Positions 36,382 to 48,800 of a DNA stretch of 64,000 nucleotides are shown here, in pieces. The stretch comes from Tubiluchus corallicola (taxonomy: Eukaryota; Priapulida; Priapulimorpha; Priapulimorphida; Tubiluchidae): the NCBI GenBank assembly GCA_030141605.1, contig JAQGDQ010000901.1, forward strand, positions 18,128 through 82,127, read 5' to 3'. The notes below the pieces were generated by a model. That model saw only the letters and a program-made list of their open reading frames with translations, was not told the DNA's origin and did not search any database. Made by a program: the position numbers and the translations under genes. The first letter of the stretch is position 1. Every line of letters begins with the position of its first letter.

Positions 36382-39300
36382 ATGGATAAAGTTACACATT
36401 TCTTTAAACCTCGGACATCGAGTGACGTCTTATCAAAAAAGACGGGACAAGCCGCTGCAAATTTTCTCAAATCGTTATCAGCCAGTCACAATGCACACAA
36501 GACATTTAGTCAATTGCTTAAGAAATCTAAACTCTCTCTCGAGGAAGTGGTAAAAGTTGATTACTATCGGGAAAATGATTATTATGATACACATGCTTGT
36601 TACTTCAGCATGGTGGATCGGCCAGCAGCTGAGGAAATATTACAACGAAACGGAAATAGTATGTGCACAGTGTAATAATTTACTTGAAACTTAATTTTTC
36701 TTAATTATTTTCCTGGCCTGTTGGTTGTCGTGAGAAATAAAGACTTGTGGACCTTCAGGAGTTGCCCAGTTTCAGAAATTGAGAATTCATTCCATTCTTA
36801 GAAGATAAAATAAATAAATAAACAAAAACAAAATCAGTAAGCTCAAAATTATAATTAGTTATTTAATTAATTATTATGGCTCAGTCTAGGTTTCAATGTA
36901 ATTAAATACCAACCTCATTAGGTGACACTGTAGCACAAGCCATCCATATTTGGAAATGTGGAATTGGTTGGTTAGCTATTTGGATTTATTTCAAGACATG
37001 ATTGAATTGACTGTCATGATCACAGCAGTCTGTGTAGTGACTGTAATTTGGTGGTCTTGGTAGGGGACTTGCGATCTAAAGATCACAGGCTCAAATCTAG
37101 AGTCATTCTGACTTCTTGCTAGTCTGGATTCATTCCATCACTAACCAATAACTTTGAAATTAAGCTTATACACAATATAATTATTATTTCAAATATGTTT
37201 GTGTTAAATAAACTGTAATAAGGCTTCTGAATACAGTACCTGTATATCAAGTATATACAACAGTACTTTCAACAGGTTTCTAACTGACAAAATTTTCTTT
37301 CTGTCTGAAACTCAATGAAAGCAAGTATTGGGGTTTTTGAAGTGGCTTTCTGTTGTTTTGGTGCTTGTCACTTGTTGACTATGTCAACCAGTGTACTACT
37401 AAGTATTTTTAATCAGTCATGTGCTTACAAAATGAAATCATGGCCATGCAAGTTACTCTATGCTCAGTAGCAAACATATTTAGTTTATCAGGTAAATAAG
37501 TGGGCATGCAAGAAGTAAACTGTCCTTTTCAGAAGTGAGAGACTCGACCCTTTTTTGGCTACTCTTTTGGATGTTCTTAGGGATGACCTTTTAAAAAATA
37601 GAGCTAGGGATCTGTGAATTTGCAATGAATCCTCCAGACACTTCGTGCGAATATATTACAGCAAATTGTGCGTCAAATGACAGAGTGGAATTTATGATCG
37701 GCTGTTTTGAATTCAAGATGGCGTTAATAATATTGTTTTTGGAAAAAGTCTAAGGCTCTGCTAATTTGCAATGGATTATCATGAAGGTTTATAGAAATAT
37801 ACTAGGGCAGATTCCACACTGATTGATGGAGTCGGATTTTCGATCTGCCATTAGAATTTGCAGTGGATTATCATGAAAGTTTATAGAAATATACTAGAGC
37901 AAATTCCACACTGATTGATGGAGTCAGATCCTTGACATGCCATTTGCATTCAAAAAAGCAGCAAAAAACATCATTTTTGAGAAAAAAGTTAGACTGTGCC
38001 AGTTTAGTTTGCAACAGATCTTCATGAAACTTTATAGAAATGTACTAAAGCTAATTCTGCATCGATTGACAAAATCAGATTTTCGATTTTGAAATCAAAA
38101 AATATCATTTTTGGAGAAAGCTGTGCCAATTCACGATGGATTGTCATGAAACTTTCGAAGAATATACGAGAACAAATTCTACATTGACTAACAGAGTCAT
38201 ATGTCTGATCTGCCTCTTGAGATGGCAGCAACAACATGATTTTGGAGAAAAGCCCACTTATTTGAAATGTATCGTCATGAAAACCTACAGAAATATACTT
38301 GAATGAATTCTGCATCGAGTGACAAACTATAATTTTCGATTTGTCATCTTAAATTCAAGATAGTATCATTAACGTTATTTCTGATGCACGATCTTTAGTT
38401 CGTCGAGTTCCATGACCAATAATTCGAAGCGAACTTGTTTATTAACCTATAGTAATTTATCACTGAAGACCTCTTCAGGGGCCTACCATCAGTTATGATT
38501 GGCAAAAAAAGCTTTCCAGCCCAAATTTTGACTTGTTGAAACTTGTACTAGTACTTTTAGTAATTGATTAATACAAAAAATGTCTTCTATTCTAAAATAG
38601 GTTTGTATTTTTTAGGTGAAGGATTGTTTCTTATCCGTGACAGTGCTAAAGTCGGCGATTTTGTGCTTTCCATGATTTCTGAAAGAAGACCCGTGCATTT
38701 CCATATTGAGCAACATAATAATAGTGTTTCACAGTACTCTATAGACAGCGGTGATTGCTTTGATGGTTTGGACAGACTGGTAACTCATTACGTAAATTCA
38801 CCGGATGGCCTGCCAACAAGACTGACGTTGTTCTGTAAAATGGGAATGCCCTTGCCATATCATGCGATAAAATATGGCCGCACAAATGTACTTCACCATG
38901 TCGTTAAAGAAGGTAGCATCAAATTAACACGTATGGTGCTAGAGTCAGATAGATATGAAAACCTTAATGCAAAAAATGCTGATGGCTCTACGGCACTGCA
39001 CATTGCGGCTTTTAATGGATTTGATCAAATTTGTGAAATTCTTGCTAATGGAGGAGCAGATGTCAATGCCAAAGATGCATCAGGATACACGCCCCTACAC
39101 AGTGCATGTGTGGGAAATAAACCAAGTACAATTAGTCTTCTAGTGACTAAATACAAAGCAGATCTTCAAGAACCTTGTAGTATCAATGGAATGGTTCCCC
39201 TTCATGTTGCAGCAAATTACGGCCATGAACAGTGTGTGGAAAAACTTCTTGCGCTAAAGTCACCCCTTCGTCCGCGTACAGACTGTGGAAAAATACCACT

Positions 39301-40591
39301 GGACTTGGCAGAAAAAGGAAGGCATCAAGCATGCATTGATTTGTTATCACGATATAAGTCACCTGCCCCACAAACTAAGCCACATTCATGGTATCATCCA
39401 CACCTTGACCGTGCACAAGCAGGAAAAGTGTTAGATGAGCATGGGATGAAGAATGGGATGTATTTAATTCGCCCAAGCCTTCGCAGGGCTGGCGTTAGTG
39501 TGCTGACTATGGTATGTGATAATTCATTATTCAATTATGAAATAGAAATCAGCGGAAGTTGGGTATATATTGGCACTGGCCCTTTCCTAGATTCCTTGGA
39601 ACATCTTATCGATCACTACACCCAGTTTCGCGATGGACTGCCAACTACATTAACTATTCCCATTCAAAGCCCACATTATAAACCACCCGAAGAGTTGAGT
39701 AATTCTCATAATCATAGTGTGCTTGGCGGAACAACGGCTAGACGTGGAATACGCGAAATAAAACGCAAAGATATTCACCTTGGAGAAGAAATTGGTGTAG
39801 GTGAATATGGATCAGTATTAAAGGGCATTTGGACTGACCCGTCTGGCACGAAGCATGAGGTAGCAGTGAAAACTCTACTCGAAGGACATGGGCAGAACAA
39901 AGAGTTTTTACGAGAGGCGGATGTGATGATGAAGCTTCACCATGAATGCATTGTAGAGCTGATTGGTATCTGCCAACATTCGCCTGTAATGATTGTACAA
40001 GAACTTCTTCAAATGGGATCAATGCTAGACTTTTTACTGGACCATCCAAATAAAGTCAATCCTGACGAAGATCTAAAGTTATGGGCTGCGCAGATTGCTT
40101 GTGGTATGCACTACCTTGAAGGCCAGAATTTTGTTCACCGTGATCTAGCAGCAAGAAACATTTTACTTGCTAACAAGCAGAAAGCTAAAATCAGTGATTT
40201 TGGTTTGTCCCGGGCTTGCAAGTTTGAAAAGGATTATTATAAGGCAACAGAAGGCGGACGCTGGCCTGTGAAGTGGTATGCACCTGAATGCATATATTTC
40301 GGGCGGTTCACACATGCCAGTGACGTGTGGAGTTATGGAGTCACTTTGTGGGAAATGTGGACATTTGGAGAGCAGCCTTACGGAGAGAAGAATGGCCAGC
40401 AGGTTCTGGCAATGATAGAAAATAAGGAACGCTTGCCCAGGCCATCAAAATCGCCACGCAAAATCTATGAGATCATGCGACGTTGCTGGGAATACGAACC
40501 TGAAAAGCGGCCGACTTTTGCCACACTTTATCACATATTTGATACGGATCCAGATTATGGAAAGATTCGGGAACTCATTGTGCCACGTTGA
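36382..40591 (+). CDS. SHARK: SHARK-type non-receptor tyrosine kinase (SH2-ANK-SH2-kinase), two coding exons
   Basis: Exons 36382-36658 and 38616-40591 join through a GTATGT donor and TTTTAG acceptor; the split codon becomes AGT, giving NGNSEGLFLIRDS across the junction of the first SH2 domain. The protein is 750 aa, close to Hydra HTK16. Order: SH2 (about 80-175, FLIRDS is the phosphotyrosine pocket), ankyrin repeats (about 195-350; GSTALHIAAFNG, GYTPLHSACVGN), second SH2 (about 355-450; YLIRPS), kinase (about 480-740) with GVGEYGSV, AVKTL, HRDLAARN, DFGLSRA and PVKWYAPE. The activation loop has paired tyrosines (KDYYKA) like Syk and ZAP-70. It probably signals from phosphorylated cell-surface receptors in the cytosol; the fly relative acts downstream of Draper. 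All catalytic residues are present. ATG 36382 is chosen because the upstream in-frame codons are non-ATG. Confidence 0.95.
37600..38360 (+). repeat. Degenerate tandem repeat in the SHARK intron
   Basis: About five to six diverged units of roughly 95-150 bp share ATCATGAAA, TTTATAGAAATATACT, AATTCTGCATCGATTGAC-like and GATTTTCGAT blocks (for example near 37778, 37872, 38020, 38148, 38276). The array ends about 250 bp before exon 2. A longer frame on the minus strand here (38022-38315) is a by-product. Confidence 0.75.
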
Positions 40592-40863
40592 TGAGCAAAG
40601 AGTAAATAACGATTTGTGGTGTGCCAAACTCAGATGTTTTTATATAATTATGCTTAATTATTGCCTGCTTTATGTGCATGTAATTATGGTCTATTGATTA
40701 ATTTGTTAACATTAATGTTAATTCAACGAAACTGAATTTTTTTAGTAACTCTTTTTAATTCCCTGAAAGTTATTATACACTATTTCGAATAATATTCTCA
40801 TGATTACTTATTTTGCAGAGAACTTTGCCAGGTATTAAGATTTAGTAACTGTTTTTCATAATG

Positions 40864-41393
40864 TACAGCAAATTACGTATAACTTGAACTGGCATAACTT
40901 GAATTCTTGCGCATCTTGAACAGATCTCATGGAACAGATTTTCCTTTTCGTTTTTCCTTTTAACAAACATTACGTAACTGGAAATTTGTAATTCGAATTA
41001 TTGTGCAATTTGAACCGAAATTCCGGCACAGTTCTTAAGAATCTGATTGAAACATTGCACCACATTACGATTTCAACTGCTAATTCCAGCAAAAATACTA
41101 AGATTTCTTGTATTTCCTGAACAGAATGCTGTGCACAATATGGCTTAATGAACGTAGTTTAATGCAGATCACAATATTATTATTGCCGAATTCTATTAAC
41201 TATGCTACTCAGACTACAATGGGGGTGGACCAGTCATTTTATTTTTGATTATTCATAAATATTGTTGTTTGACATGTGATTAAAGGCCCAGTTTGACATT
41301 TTCACAGGCTGTAGTTTAACAAGTGCACTGTTTTGTTTTCTTGCAAACATCCGATCTGATCCGAGGTGTTCGAGTTATACATACTTTACCGTA
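40864..41393. mobile_element. Tigger/pogo-like MITE
   Basis: The left end TACAGCAAATTACGTATAAC and the complemented right end TACGGTAAAGTATGTATAAC match at 16 of 20 positions, beginning with TA as expected for pogo/Tigger insertions. The 530-bp interior contains no transposase frame. Confidence 0.55.
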
Positions 41394-42976
41394 GTTTTAA
41401 TATAAATTTTGATCCTCACATAGTAGTAATGTGATAACATAGTATATTCGAAGAATAGTTGTTTTAATAGTATTTAATATTTAGTTAAATTAATATTAAG
41501 CATACTATATATCAAAGTTGCTGAACCATGAATACTATTACGTACACCTTACATTATTAAAATGATTAAACTTTATTAATTTGCCAAATCTCCATTTCTT
41601 ATACATTTACTGTGCATGTAATTGCATAACTGGGGTATTATCAAGTGACATTTGTCATATTACAAATAAGTATTTTATAAAGTTATTGTTAACATTAATT
41701 ATTTAGATAAAACAGGAGCTTAATTTTTTAAATTGTAAAATTGTTGTTTAAACTACAATATCAGAGAATTGGTAAGTTTCAGGGGAATATATTATATATA
41801 TATCGTCATATACATGGATCTTTCAATATCCTATGCATAATCAGGTTTATAACTATATTCAAAGAAACTATAGTCAATAAATAATAATTGTTTTCTTCTC
41901 AGTAAGTGCTGATACTAATTTTGATAGATCAGCACATTGTTTATAAAGTTTAAAATGTTAAAAAATTCAGTTTGAGAGTTTACCATTGTATTAACTTTTT
42001 TTACAACTGTAATGTCATTTTACTATAAATCTGAATTTACATTATTTTATGTAATTGCCTTGTTGTTGATATTACTTGAAATAAATACTGACAGCTAATT
42101 TTATTAACTATAAGAATTTATAAAATTGTTTTAAGCACTGAATTTGTGTCCTACTAAATATTTTTGAATAAAAATCAACAACTATTAATCGACATAGCAC
42201 AGTTAACAGGCTACTGAACTTTGTAACAAGCAGAGGAAAGAAAAATGGAACTATTATACCTTTACAAACTTTCCAAATTTTTTATAATGAACAATGTCCG
42301 TTCTAAAAATAACCCGCTATATAATAAATTTTATTACTTTTTTCTAATGTAATGAAATTAAGCCTATTTGCATTACGTTTCATTAACTTGATCAAGAACA
42401 TAATGTTGCAGGTATGAAGTGAGCATAGAATTAATAAGGAAGTTAACTGAGTAAAGAATGTTTTAATTATATAGATACAGGCAGTATTTCGACATTCCGA
42501 AATACTGAAACTGTGTTAAGCTGGTTTGTTAATTTAAATTACTATAACACATGGAAAATAATTCTGCATGATATAGACGGCATTTTTGCACTTTACAAAA
42601 CATCTGATAACATTTACGTGAAAATCGGCATACATTCAGCCCCCTCCAAAGTTCAATGTAGCTATGCTACCTGTTTCTGGTCAAACGATTTTTCAACCCC
42701 AAATAGCCTCTTGCTAGGATTAATGAAAACCAGTGTACTAGGTCAGAGCAACATGCGAATGGTGCATAGAGATGTGGAGCTGTTACGCTTACTGGAGTAC
42801 AAAAGCATCCTAATAACCTTACACAAATAGTTGTGTTGTTGGTCTACTTATCCCTTAGCTACGATAATGCATGCAAAATTACTTGCTAGTGTAACTGCCT
42901 TCAGCACACAAGTAGCTTAAACTGAACACTAAAATTTAATGATAAGTTACTGACTTTTTTACAGAGCAGTAAAAGT
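41394..42976. other. Intergenic region between SHARK and the beta-hydroxylase gene
   Basis: No supported gene. A 105-aa frame at 42513-42830 has no recognisable domain. A TTTTTTACAG acceptor-like site at 42956-42965 just before the next gene suggests that an upstream, possibly non-coding exon exists. Confidence 0.4.
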
Positions 42977-44506
42977 ATGCAGTGTTTAATTAAAAAATTA
43001 TTCTTTCTATTTTGTTGTGCATTACTATTAAGTAATTATGTGATCAACTCTCAGGAAGCAACAGAACATAGTTGTGAACAAAATGATATTGACACTGAAA
43101 TAGTTCATGATGATGGAAAGTTTGGGGTTGCTAAACAACCACACTTCCTACATGATGTGGAAGACGAAACACTAGAAGAAGGTAAAAAAGATGCCTTATG
43201 TTTGAAGTGCAACATTACAAGTGATTATGATTTTAATATGCAGGGTGTGCTGGACGCAGCCGACGACTTGCTTGAAAGCAATAAAACTGATGCTGCATTG
43301 AAGGTTTACCGGGGTATACTAACACAACATAGTCTAAGTCCAAGAGCTCAGTACGGAATTGCTAGATCACTAGATGCAAAAGCAGACGAGGAGAAAAGAA
43401 ATGAACTGCTAGAACAAAGCATAGATGAATACTATAAACTTGTAAAAATGGACAATGTGCCACAATATCTGATGAAGTTAGCAACTGAACGATTAATAGA
43501 GCGCATGAGATTTCGCGGCTGGCATTACGATGCTGTGGGTGTTTTGAATGAATTAATTCATCGTTTTCCAGAAGACTTGTACTTTTATCACCAAAAGGGG
43601 TCATTGTACATACTGATGGCAATGCCACATGAAGCTGAAAAAGTGTACAGAGAAATACTGGAAAAGAACTCCGATGACGGACTAGCTCAGGCAAATCTTG
43701 GATTTATTCTTGATGCACATTACAATGATACAGAAGAAGCGGTGAAGTACCTGTCAGCTGGAATCAAAAGTGATGCTGAAGGTGTGCATGACAGTAAGTT
43801 TTATATTTACCTTGGAGACGCTCTGATACGTTTAGATCGGAAAGCAGAAGCTTCAGAGATATTCTATAAAGGTGCCGAAAAAGGTCTGTTTCCGTCTGCT
43901 TATCAGCGATCACCTGATAAGTATAACATTGCTGGGCTGACAGCGCGACCCTGGTGGACGGCGGAAGAACTGGGAAGCGTAGAGGGTGTAAAAATGTTGG
44001 AAGATAACTGGGAAGTGATACGCGATGAGGCTTTAGCACAAATGGATGTGAAGAAAGGGGTGTTTCAGTTAGATAAACAGAAACTTGCAGAAGAAGGTGA
44101 ATGGAAACAATTTGTGTTATTTGATCACGGTAAAGTTGTTGAATCTGCTTGCAAGAAAGCTCCACGCACATGCGGCATAATTAGTCAAATTCCTGGAGCT
44201 GCAACATGTCGACGTGGCCGCACAAAATTTTCGGTAATTCAGCCTGGCACTCACATATGGCCGCATGTGGGACCAACCAACCAGCGCATACGAGCCCATC
44301 TTGGCTTAGTGACACCCCCTGGAGCAAAAATCAGAGTCATCGATGAGGAACGAGAATGGAAAGCTGGAAAAGTATTGATATTTGACGACTCGTTTGAACA
44401 TGAGGTCTGGAACAATGCTGACACATATCGATTGATTTTAATCATTGATTTTTGGCACCCGGATATAAGTAAAGAATTACAAGATACTCTTGAAGATATT
44501 TTGTAG
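42977..44506 (+). CDS. ASPH: Aspartyl/asparaginyl beta-hydroxylase
   Basis: The 509-aa protein has a short N-terminus with a hydrophobic signal-anchor (FLFCCALLLSNYVI, about 9-22), an acidic linker, TPR-like helical repeats (about 75-310) and a C-terminal 2-oxoglutarate/Fe(II) oxygenase domain. The metal-binding histidines are His430 in GTHIWPHVGPTN and His475 in FDDSFEHEVW, with the following Arg in YRLILIIDFWHP as cosubstrate ligand. ASPH hydroxylates Asp/Asn in EGF-like domains within the endoplasmic reticulum; the anchor fits that topology. The whole coding region is one exon, whereas vertebrate ASPH has many. An in-frame AGC AGT AAA AGT leads from a splice-acceptor-like site into the ATG, so a short upstream coding exon is possible. 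It is shorter than long human isoforms because it lacks the extended charged region. Confidence 0.94.
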   Translation: MQCLIKKLFFLFCCALLLSNYVINSQEATEHSCEQNDIDTEIVHDDGKFGVAKQPHFLHDVEDETLEEGKKDALCLKCNITSDYDFNMQGVLDAADDLLESNKTDAALKVYRGILTQHSLSPRAQYGIARSLDAKADEEKRNELLEQSIDEYYKLVKMDNVPQYLMKLATERLIERMRFRGWHYDAVGVLNELIHRFPEDLYFYHQKGSLYILMAMPHEAEKVYREILEKNSDDGLAQANLGFILDAHYNDTEEAVKYLSAGIKSDAEGVHDSKFYIYLGDALIRLDRKAEASEIFYKGAEKGLFPSAYQRSPDKYNIAGLTARPWWTAEELGSVEGVKMLEDNWEVIRDEALAQMDVKKGVFQLDKQKLAEEGEWKQFVLFDHGKVVESACKKAPRTCGIISQIPGAATCRRGRTKFSVIQPGTHIWPHVGPTNQRIRAHLGLVTPPGAKIRVIDEEREWKAGKVLIFDDSFEHEVWNNADTYRLILIIDFWHPDISKELQDTLEDIL

Positions 44507-45860
44507 ATAGTATGATGTACCATTCACGTATTATACATCAAAGGTACAGAATAACTTGCTAACAAGATATAATCAAACAATATAATGCCACAGAACTCTC
44601 TATACAAACTTGTATTTTTATGAAAGAATTTCACGGTAATTTTAATTTTGACCACCAAACCCTTGTAAGAAAGTGTAATCCACTGAGAAAGTTTATCATC
44701 GATAAATTGGCACATGTACCAGAAAAGTGTTTAAATTTTACAATGTAAGGGAGCTGAGGTTACGTATCCCAAAAAATCTCATATGAGATAAAAATTTCCA
44801 GCTATTATCATATTATCATATAGCGATTGCTTCGTGTTTTGTACGGATAATATAGCACGGGTAGGTTAAAGCAAGATAGGGTTACATTTTTCTTGTACTA
44901 CAAAAATCAGCAAAAATTATGGTTTTGTAGTTTTTGGTAACATTTCAAATGCCTACATTGCAAAGTACGTCAGCACGTTCATTGTGATTCTCATATTAAC
45001 CTATCGATTATAGTACCGTTAAAACTGTGAAACATGAAGGATTCACATCACCATCATGGCCTTTGATATATGAGAATTTCATGTGGACATCTTAAAGTTT
45101 AAAACAGTTTAGTCATTTCAAAAATACATAAGAAGACTAATGCACGTATTCAAAATGCATTCTCAATACAAACTACAAAAACTTTGTAGACAGTTATTTT
45201 CTGAATAAAGACTGCCACTTTATGCATTTACGTTTTTTTTAAATTGTCTCCTTTTATATATTTTTTGCAATAATATTAACTGGTATGCACATTTTTTGGT
45301 ATATAACTGGAAAATAGTCTAGCTATTTTCTTCTAATTACTCCATCAAGCATCTTCCACAGTAACATAGTTAACCAGGGATGACATTACAAGTATGTTAC
45401 TTTTGAGCATTATTCGTTATCAACTTGTTTTTGTTGTTGTTGTCATAGTCAGCACTATCGCTGCTGCTTGTAACAGTGTTTCAAAAATTTATTAGCCATC
45501 TATTATTCGTGATAAACTAGGGACTGTAATCTTGAAACCGTGTGTTCAAGAAGTTTCACTATTTTGTGAAGAAACTTTATGCATGCAAAATAAATGTCGT
45601 AAGTACCGCCTTACGCATAGTAAAATAAAACACTTACAAAATTTTACGTTTAACAACATGGTTAGCATTTCCTTAACAACAGAAAGTTGTGCTTTAACTG
45701 TACTTACTTAAACAAAACAAAGTAAGCGTTACCAACAGTCCAGAATGGCAGCTTGTAGACCACATCTTGTTTGCTGTCACACTGAATGCCAGAATGACAT
45801 ATTCAGAATTTGTTTACCAGCCATAAATCGAACACAACAGTCAACTTAAATTTGTATCTT
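44507..45860. other. Intergenic region between the convergent ASPH and CINP genes
   Basis: It contains the 3' flanks of both genes. I see no additional gene, RNA or element that I can support. Confidence 0.45.
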
Positions 45861-48800
45861 TTATCGAAGCTTTGTCTCTAATAGCATACTTTCCAACAAG
45901 TCTTTGCTTCGTAATTCAATATAAGGTTCATGTGTCCAGCAAGCAACATACAACATCATGGTATTTCTATCAGTAACATGAGCTACTTTTTGCAAAATGT
46001 GCTGTTTTAGCACAAGTTCCCGCTTATACATTTGTAGTAAATCTGCTGATGTCTTGTCTGAAATATACAATAGCAGAAACACAAGACATCAATTAACAGC
46101 CTGGCAAAACTTGATACTTAATCTTAACTGTTAACACCTGGAAATCACAAATTCATAAAAACTTAACAGTTTTTTATGTCAATTTTGCAACCCGAAACTT
46201 TTACAGCATAAAGAACGAAGAACTTTGCCCGCGAAGAACAAAAAGGCTAGACATGATACTTTATGATTCCAATGATTTGTTCAAGAAATTCCAATTAATT
46301 TAGCTGTGTTTTGGTGACACATCCTCAGGGTGAAAGACTGTTTACTACACCAGCCAATCTTTCAAATTTACAGCAACAAAATTTCATGCTCTTCACAAAA
46401 ATGGAAATGCAGTTGTTGTTTTTGTCGCTAGCCCAATAACTGTCAATATAGTAGCAACTGTAACTGTGTAACTGGTTAGTTTTATAATAGTAACCATCTA
46501 CGAATGTTATAAATGCCTTGCTGAGCCGATATAAAACAGTATAAAAGTTTATACAATCGTAAAAACATTATAGAGAATGCTGTTATCATAAATATGTGAA
46601 TTATCAATGAATATTAATGAACACTTGCAGTTTTTTACATGTATTTGTAGGTACTGACAAATTACGTTCGTTAGTGGAGTTTGAGTGAGTTTTTTTTACA
46701 AAATACATGCCTCTTCTTGTCAATGTCACACAAAGCCATAATTCAATTTTTGCTTTTGCAAGCACATGAACTACTCATGGAAGTTTTCTGTTGCTGGAAT
46801 ATTTTCCCATTGTGACATAATTGTTACTTGTTAGTTCAGTTTACCGGCTGTTAAATAAATTTCTAAGCTAAGAAACATTTTGGTATTTACTTTATACGAT
46901 AGAATTAGATCATCGGGTCAAACTGAAGTACTGTATGGTTTAAAAAATGTCATTATGCTTTCAATTAAATGTATATTTAAACAGCAATAATGTAAAAGAT
47001 GTTCTTACGGAAACAGCCGATGGGCCAAGTTTGAAATAAGATTTCACCAAACCGAGAATCATCCCCGGATTGAAAGCAGCTGAGATCATGACAGCCCTTT
47101 AAGCGGTCTGCAACGGCTGTCATCTTCTGGACCAATTTTTCCTGTATAAAATTCCACACGTGAATGATGAGTACAACTGTGACATAATGTCATCCCATGC
47201 AATACAAAAACTGTGTAGGGTAGTTAAAAGCCAACTTCAGCCCCCATATAATGGTAACATCACTTAATACCAATTTTTTTGGCAAAACAAAATATCTATA
47301 TTCGCATATACATGTATGCATTAATGCAGCTCGTTATAATGCCAAACTCGCTACAACACCAATTTTTTTGCAGTCCCAAAGTATCCGATTAAAGAGGTTT
47401 GACTGTACTTACAATGTAGTAGTACATTGCAGAAATTTCAATGCAAAACCAACTAAATGTTTTAGAGAAAATGCTTCTTAAAGGCCAGATATCATCACGA
47501 AAAAACCATGAAATACACTAAAATTAGAAAAATTCAATTTATTTCAAGCTCTTTTAATTAAACTAAAAGAGCACTAGACACATACAGTAGACTCTGTACA
47601 AATTCGGTTTTGCGTAATTCGGAATATCGTTGACAGATTCGACAAAACAAACTCGTTCCTATATATCTTAATAGTTAAAGCAATGGCAGAACTTGTTTTT
47701 TAACTTGGTATATCGCTGAATTTGATACACTTTAGCAGAACAATTTACGCAAAAACCGACAGTGTTTGCTCTGCTTATCTCGGACACACAGAAACCCTGT
47801 CAATACAATGAAGGCGCACTTCAGTACGAGTGTAAAACAATCAGAAAACTAATCAATAAATACTACAACTTATCTATGCACATGAAACGTGTAAGTTGCC
47901 TTGTTTTGTAATAATTCACTGAGAACTAGTATTTGTGTACTAGTTATTCATTGTTCTACCCTTTTAATAAAATGGCAAAGTGGAAAATTGCAAGTGACTG
48001 AAGTATTACTGCTCAAACTTCCACTGTCAGTTTTAATAGGCCCTGAAAGACTGTCTTTCTCAATAAATGCAGATGGTGTTTGTTCGCATGCTGATTGCTT
48101 AATTATGATGACTGGGCAGTTCTATCCTGAGTTGCGGTGCGGTGAGTTTGTAACTGCTACAAATCTTTTAAATGCAGTCAAACATCTTTGTACCTTGGGA
48201 CTGCAAAGAAATTATAGTGAGTTGGCATTATAACGAGGTGCATTAATACATACACGTCTAGGTAAAAATAGACATTTTGATTTGTCAAAAATATAGACAT
48301 TAAAGCAAAGTTGGCATTATAAAGGGGAGGGGGCGTTATAACGAGGTATGACTGTAGATTATTCAAAGCAAATGGAGTCAGTCGACAATTAATCATTTTA
48401 AAGTAAATTAAGTAGCTTTTGGCCATGAAGCAGGCCCCACTTCAATAAATAGATAATGCAAGCACACAGTGCATCCACTGAGAAATGAATATACAAAAAT
48501 GTGTCTTCGACAAACTTGGTTTATCGCACAACTTGCACAGTTTCTTTGGTTGCTAGCCAGCCAAACAATATGCAGTTTATTGTAAATAATTAAAAAACTC
48601 AAAAGTATGCATCTTTCTTTACTCTTCCATGGAATAAGTTTATTCATCCATGGAATAAGCATCTTTTTATAAATTTTAGGCACTTTCTTTAACGTGAAGT
48701 GCTCGAATAGCAAACAATGTTCAAGAAATGTAATTTCAAAAACTTACACTTTACCAAAGTAAATACAAATTCTTCACATAACCAATAAAAGTCTGTTGGC

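Noticed and set aside
42513-42830. 105-aa frame upstream of ASPH as an extra coding exon
   Set aside because: No domain, no suitable donor joining it in phase to the acceptor at 42965, and composition like the surrounding AT-rich DNA.
47583-47850. A further Tigger-like MITE beginning TACAGTAGACTCTG
   Set aside because: The left terminus looks right but I could not find a matching inverted right end.
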